A stretch of 64,000 nucleotides of DNA. It comes from Lactiplantibacillus songbeiensis. Its GTDB lineage: Bacteria; Bacillota; Bacilli; Lactobacillales; Lactobacillaceae. The notes under the pieces are model-generated. The model was not told the DNA's origin, searched no databases, and worked only from the letters and a program-made list of their open reading frames with translations. Positions within the stretch are counted from its first letter, which is position 1. Each line of letters starts with the position of its first letter. The DNA lies in the NCBI RefSeq assembly GCF_005405125.1, contig NZ_BJDL01000023.1, forward strand, positions 18,863 through 82,862. Reading direction: 5' to 3'. Positions 45,968-54,120 of this stretch are shown here, piece after piece. The position numbers and the translations under genes are program-made.

Positions 45968-46985
45968 TTTGCTGGTTTTGACTAAGACTATCTACCGCCG
46001 CTAATACCGCTTGGTTGCGGTCACTCATCGGTTGCCACTCCAATACCTCACGGGCATGCTGATTACTAACCTGGTGATTGAGGCGCATCATCAGCCAGAC
46101 TTCTTTGACTGGTTGGCTAAATGGGGCTAACCCACGCACTAGCCACGTTGGTAATAGTCGCTTGGGTAACCGACTGGCCAAGGCGGGACGCTGTTGTTGA
46201 ATTAACGCAATGGCTTGCTTGGCCGTCAACGCATCATCAGTAACCGCTAAGAACCGCTGATTGGCTGCCGCCGGAACTTGCATGGCTAACACATGTAAGC
46301 GAGCCACATCGCGCACATCGACCACATTCACCTGATAGTTAGGCGTCACTTGTCCCGCTAATAAGCGGCTCAATAACCCAAAACTACCCGAAACATGCGT
46401 CCCCAGTGCCGGTCCTAACATCGCACCAGCATTAATGACCGTTAATTGGACGGTCACTTGCGGCTGCTGAACATACGCCCAGGCCCGCTGCTCAGCAATT
46501 AATTTGGACCGTTCATATAATGATAAGCCTGGTTGGACCGGACTCGTCCAATCAGCTTCAGTAACAGGTCCTTGATGATCTAGTCGACTGAAGCCAACCG
46601 CACCAAGATTACCCGTCATCACTACTCGTTTGACCCCGGCTTGATCAGCTGCCTTTAAAATTCGTAAGGTCCCATCTGCCGCTGCTTGTTCAACCTCATG
46701 CGCAACCGTTTCACCATTCACGAATACTGGCGCGGCCACACTCATCACCGTTGTAACGCCAGTCATCGCTGCCAACCAACCAGTATCTTGGGTCAGGTCC
46801 GCGGTCACAAAGCTCAATTGCGCCATATTCAGAGTCGCCTGTGCCGTCAATGCTTGGCGCACCGCGGCCACCTTATCTAATGACCGTAACGTTGCCCGAA
46901 CTGGATAGCCAGCTGTCAATAGTTGCCGAATCAGGTGTAAGGCTAAGAAGCCACTACCACCCGTCACTAATACCATTGGTTGCAT
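45963..46985 (-). CDS. NAD(P)-dependent epimerase/dehydratase family reductase
   Basis: 340 residues. Extended SDR of the dihydroflavonol reductase type: Rossmann GGSGFLALHLIRQLL at the N-terminus, R residues after strand 2 (RATLRSLDK) that favour NADPH, and catalytic YERSK (about residue 165). Reduces an aldehyde or ketone of unknown identity. Divergent from a MerR regulator gene, which probably activates it. Confidence 0.88.
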   Translation of the reverse strand: MQPMVLVTGGSGFLALHLIRQLLTAGYPVRATLRSLDKVAAVRQALTAQATLNMAQLSFVTADLTQDTGWLAAMTGVTTVMSVAAPVFVNGETVAHEVEQAAADGTLRILKAADQAGVKRVVMTGNLGAVGFSRLDHQGPVTEADWTSPVQPGLSLYERSKLIAEQRAWAYVQQPQVTVQLTVINAGAMLGPALGTHVSGSFGLLSRLLAGQVTPNYQVNVVDVRDVARLHVLAMQVPAAANQRFLAVTDDALTAKQAIALIQQQRPALASRLPKRLLPTWLVRGLAPFSQPVKEVWLMMRLNHQVSNQHAREVLEWQPMSDRNQAVLAAVDSLSQNQQN

Positions 46986-47090
46986 TTAAAAAATCTCCCT
47001 TATTAAGCACTTGTCTTTTAGTCCATGAACTTCTAAACTGGTAATCAGCTTAAACCCTCGACTATACTCTATGGCAAGGAGATTTTTTAA

Positions 47091-47522
47091 ATGACTTATA
47101 CCATTAAAACAGTTGCTGAAAAAACGCAGCTCTCAATTTACACCCTTCGCTTTTACGATAAGCAAGGCTTACTCCCATTCGTCAGTCGCAACGCTGCGGG
47201 TTATCGGACCTTTACTGATAGCGACCTACAATTGATTCACACTATCACCTGCTTAAAAAATACTGGCATGCCGCTCAAAATAATTCGCCAATACATTGAT
47301 GATGTCATGCAAGGTCCCAGTAGTATCGCCCATCGCCAGCAATTATTAACGACCCATCGCCAAGCTATCTTGGCACAACAACAAAAAATCATGAATAACC
47401 TGCACGAAATCGACTTCAAACTGCAACTCTATGGCGCCTCTAATGCCGTTGAATTAGTGACCTTGGAGCAGCAATACGCCAAAGCAGACAAAGTTGCTAA
47501 CGGCTTGGCAGATCCTTATTAA
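47091..47522 (+). CDS. MerR family regulator (AdhR-like)
   Basis: 143 residues, RBS AAGGAG. HTH YTIKTVAEKTQLSIYTLRFYDKQGLLPFVSRNAAGYRTFTDSDLQLI, then a coiled helix. Contains a single cysteine (TCLKNTGM), placed where aldehyde-sensing AdhR-type regulators carry theirs. Divergent from the reductase gene across 105 bp, the typical regulator/target arrangement. The TATACT at 47062-47067 is a candidate -10. Confidence 0.88.
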   Translation: MTYTIKTVAEKTQLSIYTLRFYDKQGLLPFVSRNAAGYRTFTDSDLQLIHTITCLKNTGMPLKIIRQYIDDVMQGPSSIAHRQQLLTTHRQAILAQQQKIMNNLHEIDFKLQLYGASNAVELVTLEQQYAKADKVANGLADPY

Positions 47523-47582
47523 AGTTGATTCAGATATTCTGGACTAATATTGCCTAATTAATGATACTCAAAACAATTTACT

Positions 47583-47785
47583 AACAATAGGTGGTATAAA
47601 GTCAATTTGAGTCGCAGTGACCAGCAGGTTCGCCGTGTCGAATCACTTTGACCGGTGGGCTTTCCGGCCTTAGTGATTGGGCCAGCTTGTTAGACGTGAT
47701 CTTCGGCTAACAAGTGCCCTGCAGACCGAACTTTGGCTGCAGGTCTGCCCCACCGCGAACCTGCTGGTCAACGAAGACGGCTAAA
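47583..47785 (+). repeat. Family-2 structured repeat
   Basis: About 200 bp. Outer stem GACCAGCAGGTTCGC / GCGAACCTGCTGGTC, then three inner hairpins: AATCACT/AGTGATT, CTTGTTAG/CTAACAAG and CCTGCAGACC/GGCTGCAGG. Layout matches arm A of family 1 with one additional hairpin, but the primary sequence differs. Between convergent genes. Confidence 0.8.
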
Positions 47786-47818
47786 TAACCAGTTAACTTT
47801 TACACTATTAATATAGTA

Positions 47819-47867
47819 GAAAAAGGATCCAGCTTTCGTTTAAGTAACGAAAACTGGATCCTTTTTT
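47819..47867. terminator. Palindromic bidirectional terminator
   Basis: AAAAAGGATCCAG...CTGGATCCTTTTTT with an inner TCGTT/AACGA stem. Confidence 0.88.
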
Positions 47868-47892
47868 GACTTAGCGTTTCTTTGGTTTTGTT

Positions 47893-48012
47893 TAAAATTG
47901 GCTGAAACGTGTTCCTCAAACCTGCTAGTTCCGCTTGCTACGCCTAGTGACGACACGGAAAAACACCGTGTAATCACTGGGCTAGGCAATGCTCACTAGC
48001 AACCCGGCTTGA
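47893..48012 (+). repeat. Family-3 structured repeat
   Basis: Starts CTGAAACGTGTTCCTC. Inner double hairpin GCCTAGTGA..ACACGG/CCGTGT..TCACTGGGC and outer CTAGT/ACTAG. Compared with the copy at 39666, each stem differs on both strands together. Confidence 0.82.
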
Positions 48013-48023
48013 CTCGCACTCTT

Positions 48024-48611
48024 TTAATACCAGCCGTTAGCTTGCCAATGTGCTTGCGCAGCTGACCATGAACCATAACGTGATGATACGTAGTTGTTCG
48101 CAACCCGTTCTTGGTTAGCAGCTGAGTAGTCACCGTTCAAGTATGATGAGCTTAATTGGTATTTTCCGATATATTGACCGTTACGAGCGCTGTATGAACC
48201 GCCTGATTCTTTGTTGGCAATCCAAGCTTTCGCAGAACCATCAGAACCACTCGTCGTTGCTGAGTAGTTTGAGGCGTTGTTGGTCGTCGTAGTCGTTGAC
48301 GCAGCTGGGGTGGTGTTCGCCGTCGTTGCTTGACTAGTCGTCGTTGCCGTCGTCGTAGTTGCTTGGTTATTTGACGAAGCTTGAGTGGTTGAGCCATTAA
48401 CTTCTAATTGTTGGCCAACGTAAATTAAGTTAACGTTCGCTAAAGAATTAGCTGATTCAATTGCTGAGATCGTCGTATTGTTGGCGTTAGCAATTGAACT
48501 AACCGTATCGCCGGCCTTAACAGTAACGGTGTCGGCATTGACTGCGGCAGCACTGAAAACAAATAAGCCAGCTGCAGCTACGGTTGATAATAGTAAACTC
48601 TTAATCTTCAT
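48024..48611 (-). CDS. Secreted LysM protein with Apf-type C-terminal domain
   Basis: 195 residues. Sec signal peptide (MKIKSLLLSTVAAAGLFVFSAAAVNA), LysM peptidoglycan-binding domain (VTVKAGDTVSSIANANNTT to VGQQLEV, about 29-72), a Ser/Thr/Gln/Asn linker, and a C-terminal domain KAWIANKESGGSYSARNGQYIGKYQLSSSYL...GSWSAAQAHWQANGWY. The latter has the transglycosylase-like catalytic glutamate context (KES) seen in aggregation-promoting factor and Rpf/SLT-like proteins. A muralytic or wall-maintenance role is likely. Confidence 0.92.
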   Translation of the reverse strand: MKIKSLLLSTVAAAGLFVFSAAAVNADTVTVKAGDTVSSIANANNTTISAIESANSLANVNLIYVGQQLEVNGSTTQASSNNQATTTTATTTSQATTANTTPAASTTTTTNNASNYSATTSGSDGSAKAWIANKESGGSYSARNGQYIGKYQLSSSYLNGDYSAANQERVANNYVSSRYGSWSAAQAHWQANGWY

Positions 48612-48696
48612 ATAAATTTCTTCACTCCTGTGATTTGGGTAAGTTTCGATAAAGCGGGTGTGACCATTTGATCGCCGCGCTTAACAACAGGAGCTA

Positions 48697-48724
48697 AGTA
48701 TACCGGCCGGATGTAACAGTGCAA
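48697..48724 (-). promoter_or_regulatory. Promoter of the LysM/Apf gene
   Basis: Minus strand TTGCAC (48719-48724), 16 bp, TATACT (48697-48702). Upstream are TGTAAT (48756), TGTAAT (48775) and TGTAAC (48785) repeats resembling WalR half sites. The remaining 48791-49141 holds no gene. Confidence 0.7.
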
Positions 48725-49141
48725 TAGCAGTTTTATTACGATTTAACCGGTTTTCTGTAATATAAGGGTCATTTTGTAATATTTTGTAACATTCAAGCCG
48801 GAATCAGTGGGTTATCTTTCAGAAAATAGTCCGGTTTCTTTCACATTTTCGTCAAACTGAAAGCGATTGAATAACCGGAATGGCTTTATCTTGGCACCTA
48901 AACCAAGTATAATAATTAAAGTATACTCATCACGTCCCATTTGACTGCTAAGTTGACGGTTAAGAAATGGGTCATTGCCAAAAAATATCGATTTTAACCC
49001 AAATTTTCGATAAGAAACCATTATAAAGCCGTTAAAAGCTTTACTTAGCCGGTGAAATCAAGTAACTTTAGCAACGAAACCTGAGTATTCATATTATAGT
49101 AGGAATTAACTTAAACTTTACAGATTGAGAGATGAACAGAC

Positions 49142-51040
49142 ATGTGCGGTTTTGCTGGTTGCTTAACAGATCGAACCAAAGCGGATAACGCGGCTTACGA
49201 TCAGACCATCCACGAAATGACAAAAATGATTGTCCATCGGGGTCCCGATGACGACGGTTATTTTGCTGACGACCACATTACAATGGGGTTCCGACGCTTG
49301 AGTATTATTGACTTGGAAGGTGGGCATCAACCCCTTTCCTACGACAACGAACGTTACTGGATGACCTTTAATGGTGAAATCTATAACTATGTTGAATTAC
49401 GGGAACAATTAAAAGCAGAAGGCTATGAATTCAAGACCAGTTCTGATTCAGAAGTCATCTTAGGCATGTATGCCAAATACAAACAAGATGCCACCAAATA
49501 TTTACGAGGGATGTTTGCCTTTGTGATTTGGGATAAGCAGGAACAGACCTTGTTCGCTGCCCGGGATCAATTTGGAATCAAGCCATTCTACTATGCCATC
49601 AAAGACGATAATTTCTATTACGCCTCTGAAAGCAAGGCGATCTACAAGATTTTAAAGGATAAGACCTTTGATAAGAATGCCATGCAAGATTACATGACCT
49701 TCCAATTCGTCCCAGAACCTGAGACGTTAACTAAAGAAATCAAGATGTTGGCCCCTGGCTGCTCGTTAACGAAGAAGCTTGGTTCAGCACCGCAAGTCAC
49801 CCGGTACTATCATCGTGAATTCCATCCGGTTAAACGAACCGAAGCTGAATATGCGCAAAAGATCAAAGACGCACTCTTTGACTCCGTGAAGATTCACATG
49901 CGTTCCGATGTCCCAGTCGGCTCATTCCTATCTGGTGGGATTGATTCCTCAATTATTGTCGCTATCGCTAAGAACTATAACCCCAACCTTGAAACGATCT
50001 CGGTCGGCTTCGAACGTGAAGGTTACAGCGAATTAGACGTTGCCCAAGAAACGGCCCAAGTCTTAGGTGTCAAAAACTACAGCATGACGATTACGCCCGA
50101 AGCGTTCATGAAGGCCTTCCCACACTTCGTTTGGAGTATGGATGATCCGTTGGCTGACCCGGCCGCTGTGCCGCAGTACTTCTTAGCCAAAGAAGCCCGT
50201 AAGCACGTCAAAGTCGCCTTAACTGGTGAAGGTGCTGACGAACTCTTTGGTGGCTACACCATCTATCATGAACCCGAATCATTGAAACCGTTCCGTTATA
50301 CGAAACCAATCAATGGTGCGCTCAAGAAGATTGGCTTAATGATGCCTGAAGGAATGCGCGGTCGTTCATTCTTATTGCGGGGAACAACGCCGCTTGAGAA
50401 TCGTTACGTTGGGAATGCCTTTATCTTCGGTGAAGATGAAAAGCAAAAATTCATTAAAGACTACAATCGCAACCATCCGTTCCAGTCGATTACCCAACCA
50501 TTTTACGATGAATCGGTTGACTACGATCCGATCAGTCGGATGCAATTCATCGACATGCACACTTGGTTAAACGGTGATCTCTTGCATAATGCTGACCGAA
50601 CCACAATGGCACATAGTTTGGAACTCCGGACCCCATTTGTGGACCGTGAAGTCTACAACTTAGCGGCTGAGATTCCAGCGGACTTACGCATTAGTCACGG
50701 CACAACCAAGTATATCTTGCGCAAAGCCGTGGAAGATGTCGTTCCAGAACATGTCTTACATCGCAAGAAGCTTGGCTTCCCAGTCCCAATTCGGTTCTGG
50801 CTAAAAGATGAAATGTATGATTGGGCTGAAAACATCATTAAAGACTCCCAGACAGATCAATACTTTAATAAAGATTACTTCTTGAAGTTGCTCTCTGATC
50901 ATCGTGACGGTGTTCGTGATAACTCCCGGAAGTTATGGACTGTCTTAACCTTTATGATGTGGCACAAGATCTACGTGGAAGACGATATCTTAATGGATAG
51001 TCCGGCCGCTAACGCGCATGCCAGTGCCATCGAGGAGTAA
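49142..51040 (+). CDS. asnB: Asparagine synthetase, glutamine-hydrolysing
   Basis: 632 residues. N-terminal class II glutaminase with catalytic Cys2 (MCGFAGCL) and NGEIYNY, then the synthetase domain with the PP-loop SGGIDSS (about residue 264) and ALTGEGADELFGGY. Converts aspartate to asparagine using glutamine and ATP. Family members also amidate peptidoglycan meso-DAP in lactobacilli (AsnB1 of L. plantarum, recalled from literature), so a cell-wall role is an alternative worth weighing, especially with murE nearby. Followed at 4 bp by aspartokinase. Confidence 0.93.
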   Translation: MCGFAGCLTDRTKADNAAYDQTIHEMTKMIVHRGPDDDGYFADDHITMGFRRLSIIDLEGGHQPLSYDNERYWMTFNGEIYNYVELREQLKAEGYEFKTSSDSEVILGMYAKYKQDATKYLRGMFAFVIWDKQEQTLFAARDQFGIKPFYYAIKDDNFYYASESKAIYKILKDKTFDKNAMQDYMTFQFVPEPETLTKEIKMLAPGCSLTKKLGSAPQVTRYYHREFHPVKRTEAEYAQKIKDALFDSVKIHMRSDVPVGSFLSGGIDSSIIVAIAKNYNPNLETISVGFEREGYSELDVAQETAQVLGVKNYSMTITPEAFMKAFPHFVWSMDDPLADPAAVPQYFLAKEARKHVKVALTGEGADELFGGYTIYHEPESLKPFRYTKPINGALKKIGLMMPEGMRGRSFLLRGTTPLENRYVGNAFIFGEDEKQKFIKDYNRNHPFQSITQPFYDESVDYDPISRMQFIDMHTWLNGDLLHNADRTTMAHSLELRTPFVDREVYNLAAEIPADLRISHGTTKYILRKAVEDVVPEHVLHRKKLGFPVPIRFWLKDEMYDWAENIIKDSQTDQYFNKDYFLKLLSDHRDGVRDNSRKLWTVLTFMMWHKIYVEDDILMDSPAANAHASAIEE

Positions 51041-51044
51041 AGCC

Positions 51045-52250
51045 ATGGAAATTATCGTGCAAAAATTTGGCGGGACGTCCGTTAAAGACGATGCCGCGCG
51101 CAAACAAGCGCTCCGCCACGTCCAATACGCCGTCGACCAAGGCGATAAAGTCATTGTGGTCGTTTCGGCGATTGGTCGTAAAGGCGCGCCCTACGCCACT
51201 GATTCCTTACTCGGCTTAGTGCACGGGGAACAATCACGGCTAACCAACCGGGAATTAGATATGCTGGTCTCCGTTGGTGAGACGATTTCAACCGCCGTCT
51301 TTACGGAATTAGCCCGCGAACAAGGTTTAAATGTCGTGGCCATGACTGGTCAAGATGCCGGAATTGTCACTAGTGATGAATTCCAAAACGCCAAGATTTT
51401 ACGGGTCAAACCGCAAGCCATCAATGATGCTTTCGACGATGCCGACGTAGTGGTCGTCACTGGTTTTCAGGGTGCGACGGAATCTGGTCACATCACAACA
51501 ATTGGTCGTGGTGGGTCCGATACTTCGGCTGCGATTCTCGGGGCGGCATTTAAAGCCAAACGCGTTGATATCTTCACCGATGTCAACGGGATGATGACCG
51601 CTGATCCCCGCTTAGTCACCCACGCGCGCTTCATTAAGGCCATTAGCTATGAAGAATTAGCCAATATGGCGCATGAAGGGGCGAAAGTGATTCATCCCCG
51701 AGCCGTAGAAATCGCTGAACAAGCACACGTGCCAATGCGAATTCGGTCGACATACCAAGCCCCCGATGAACTCGGGACTTTGGTTACCGACCGTACCACC
51801 ACGCAGATTGAACACTATCGGACAGTTACTGGGATTGCCCATCAGACTGGGCTGACCCAGTTCACCGTGCCAACCGATACGTTGAGTTCGAGTGAAATTT
51901 TTGAACTCATGGCGGCCCACGGGTTAAGCGTTGACTTTATTAACATCACCCAGCATCAAGTCGTCTTTAACTTAGTGAATGGTGATGCCAAAGTGGCCAA
52001 CGACTTATTGACCAAAGCACACGTCCATTGCCAAGCCATTGGCAACTGTGCCAAAGTCTCCGTTGTCGGTGCCGGTATTACTGGGACCCCTGGTGTCACG
52101 GCTAAGATTGTGACAGCGTTAAGCGCCCAACATATCGACATCTTACAATCAACTGATAGCTATACCACGATTTGGGTATTAGTTAAAGAAGCTGATTTAA
52201 AAGTTGCCATGAATGCATTACATGATGCCTTTTTAGGTATTGATAACTAA
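51045..52250 (+). CDS. Aspartate kinase
   Basis: 401 residues from ATG 51045 (MEIIVQKFGGTSV), RBS GAGGAG inside the asnB end. Kinase domain motifs KFGGTSV, GRGGSDTSAAILGAA and FTDVNGMMTADPRLV, then two C-terminal ACT domains. No homoserine dehydrogenase part. First step of the aspartate pathway to lysine, DAP, threonine and methionine. The operon with asnB places two aspartate-consuming enzymes together. Confidence 0.95.
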   Translation: MEIIVQKFGGTSVKDDAARKQALRHVQYAVDQGDKVIVVVSAIGRKGAPYATDSLLGLVHGEQSRLTNRELDMLVSVGETISTAVFTELAREQGLNVVAMTGQDAGIVTSDEFQNAKILRVKPQAINDAFDDADVVVVTGFQGATESGHITTIGRGGSDTSAAILGAAFKAKRVDIFTDVNGMMTADPRLVTHARFIKAISYEELANMAHEGAKVIHPRAVEIAEQAHVPMRIRSTYQAPDELGTLVTDRTTTQIEHYRTVTGIAHQTGLTQFTVPTDTLSSSEIFELMAAHGLSVDFINITQHQVVFNLVNGDAKVANDLLTKAHVHCQAIGNCAKVSVVGAGITGTPGVTAKIVTALSAQHIDILQSTDSYTTIWVLVKEADLKVAMNALHDAFLGIDN

Positions 52251-52258
52251 AAATGGGT

Positions 52259-52287
52259 CGCCAGACAATTTGTCTGGCGGCTTTTTT
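52259..52287 (+). terminator. Intrinsic terminator after aspartokinase
   Basis: CGCCAGACAATTTGTCTGGCG followed by a T run. A partial duplicate of its right half (GTCTGGCGGCTTTTT) recurs near 52888-52902. Confidence 0.92.
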
Positions 52288-52350
52288 AGTGTCTGCCATA
52301 ATTCATAGTCTTTGGGCTACATAGACTGATGTGTGCTTAGTTAGCTATAA

Positions 52351-52503
52351 GTTGCCACTCTGGTTGGCCCAGAATCGGCTGGAACGTGGTGGCCGCGTTT
52401 TCGAGCCAAAGGTCGGTCTCGAAAGCCGGGCTTTATCTAAGTCGAAGACCACGACTAAGATAAACGACACCACTGAGCCAATTCTGGACCGCCCGACGTT
52501 AAT
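52351..52503 (-). repeat. Family-1 structured repeat, copy R10 (arm A only)
   Basis: GCCACTCTGGTTGG at the left, CCAATTCTGGACCGCCC at the right. Inner hairpins TTTCGAGCC/GGTCTCGAAA and TTATCTAAGTCG/CGACTAAGATAA. No terminal repeats. Confidence 0.9.
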
Positions 52504-52609
52504 ATTCAGGTATCGATATAATGAACGATAATTTTTCGAAAGTTCAAGCTTTCCGCTTGCAGTTAACTAGAGGTAGTAGCCTGTACTCTAAGTAGAAGGA
52601 ATTTGATCT

Positions 52610-52771
52610 TGTTCTTATTAGCTTTAGGCCCCACTCTCATAGGTGGCGTCTTAGGCGTTATAGGCTTAACGGTCAATTTATTATTCCTACGCCTTGGCAG
52701 TATCCAAACGGCCGGCCTACCAATTTTTAGTCAAATCGTGATGAGGACTTTAATTGACCAATTTAGCTGAT
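52610..52771 (+). CDS. Possible 53-residue membrane peptide
   Basis: TTG start with AGAAGGAA six bases upstream. Hydrophobic front (LALGPTLIGGVLGVIGLTVNLLFL) then a short polar tail ending TGA. No homologue recognised. Could be a genuine small membrane protein or the remnant of a deleted gene, since a piece of the aspartokinase terminator recurs just after it. Confidence 0.35.
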
Positions 52772-52925
52772 TTGAATTTCAAATCCAACTAGGCAAATTA
52801 ACACGTTTATTCGGCTTACTATTGATGCTAGTCGACGTCACTAGGAGCCACTTCTTTTAAAATCAGACTTTATCGCTGAACAAGTCGTCTGGCGGCTTTT
52901 TGGTTACCCGCCTAAATGTGCTATA

Positions 52926-54050
52926 TTGGAACCATTGAAGGTGACGCTTATTCAACCAACTAACACCCCCACCGCTGACATCGGCGACTTTATGAAAGTT
53001 GCTGCGTGTACGGCGGTGATACTCCAAACTGTTTTAGCCTTAGTACTGTCGACCCAGCCGAGTCTGCAAGTCCAACGTGGGATTGGACTTACTTATAATG
53101 TTGTTAAATTCACGGCCCCCGCCTTTATTTTTGGCATCTTCTACACCACTAATCGCCAGACTTATCCAAGCCAGTTAACCGCTTATCCACAGTATTTACG
53201 CCAACAATGGTCGGCACTCTTCTTCCCGACGATTGGCTGGACACTGGTCTACCTATTAGCGATGCCCAACTTACAACAGCACCGACCTTATCACGACGCA
53301 CTCAGCTTTAGCTGGCAATTTATCACTGGTAATGCCGCACCACATTTGTGGTATAACACCATGATGCTGCAATTTATTATCTTAATGCCACTATTCTGGT
53401 ACATGTTCCGCCAACTGACACGACCACGGCTCATTTGGTTGACACTTAGCCTATTAACAGTCAGCTACTTGGCTTGGTTAGCCTGGTATGATGTGGCTGT
53501 TTGGCATGGACCTCAAGCCCATACTTGGTACTTATTGGATCGGCTTTTTATCAGTTTCCTACCTTATGCCATTCTTGGTGGTCTGACCTGGCAATACCGT
53601 GCAACCGTGATGCCTTGGTTGCAACATTGGCATTGGTGGTTAGTAGGGGCTTATTTACTTAGTCTAATTGGCATCAATTGGGAGTTTGCTCAATTCGGCA
53701 CGCCGGTCAAGCTTAGCAATGCCCCTTATTATCAGCCGTCCATGACACTCTACGCGCTGCTGGTTATCGGGCTAATTGCTTGGTTTGCCATGTATCAAAT
53801 ACAGCACCAAGCCGCTAGTTTACCGGTCATTCATTGGCTCGCCACTTACGCCTATCGTGCTTATCTTGCAAACGTCTTTTGGCTATATGTATTCTGGTCA
53901 TGGACGGCATCGATATTCAATCAGCAACCTGTCTGGTTAATTAGTCTCACCTACTTACTTACTTGGCTAGCATCGTTTGCCACAGCGTTCGGCTTGCATT
54001 GGGGCTGGTCACTGCTCAAACGGCCGTTAGAAAATTCTCACAAACAGTGA
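52926..54050 (+). CDS. Acyltransferase 3 family membrane protein
   Basis: 374 residues, about ten membrane segments (first TM near 25-45). The layout with the conserved region HLWYNTMMLQFIILMPLFWYMFRQL in the middle matches the acyltransferase_3 (OafA-like) family that O-acetylates surface polysaccharides or peptidoglycan. The usual early histidine (R/K-x10-H) is not obvious, so activity is uncertain. Start is uncertain: TTG 52926 lacks a good RBS. Confidence 0.75.
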   Translation: MEPLKVTLIQPTNTPTADIGDFMKVAACTAVILQTVLALVLSTQPSLQVQRGIGLTYNVVKFTAPAFIFGIFYTTNRQTYPSQLTAYPQYLRQQWSALFFPTIGWTLVYLLAMPNLQQHRPYHDALSFSWQFITGNAAPHLWYNTMMLQFIILMPLFWYMFRQLTRPRLIWLTLSLLTVSYLAWLAWYDVAVWHGPQAHTWYLLDRLFISFLPYAILGGLTWQYRATVMPWLQHWHWWLVGAYLLSLIGINWEFAQFGTPVKLSNAPYYQPSMTLYALLVIGLIAWFAMYQIQHQAASLPVIHWLATYAYRAYLANVFWLYVFWSWTASIFNQQPVWLISLTYLLTWLASFATAFGLHWGWSLLKRPLENSHKQ

Positions 54051-54120
54051 CTTTTCAGCGAATTGCATGTATTCTAAAGAGAGTAAATTACGACATTTAT
54101 TGAAAAGGACGTATCTATTT

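Noticed and set aside
48812..49021. 69-codon minus-strand frame upstream of asnB
   Set aside because: No RBS and no terminator; composition typical of AT-rich intergenic DNA.
49022..49141. T-box or riboswitch ahead of asnB
   Set aside because: Only about 120 bp with no T-box core; just a -10-like TATTAT near 49095.
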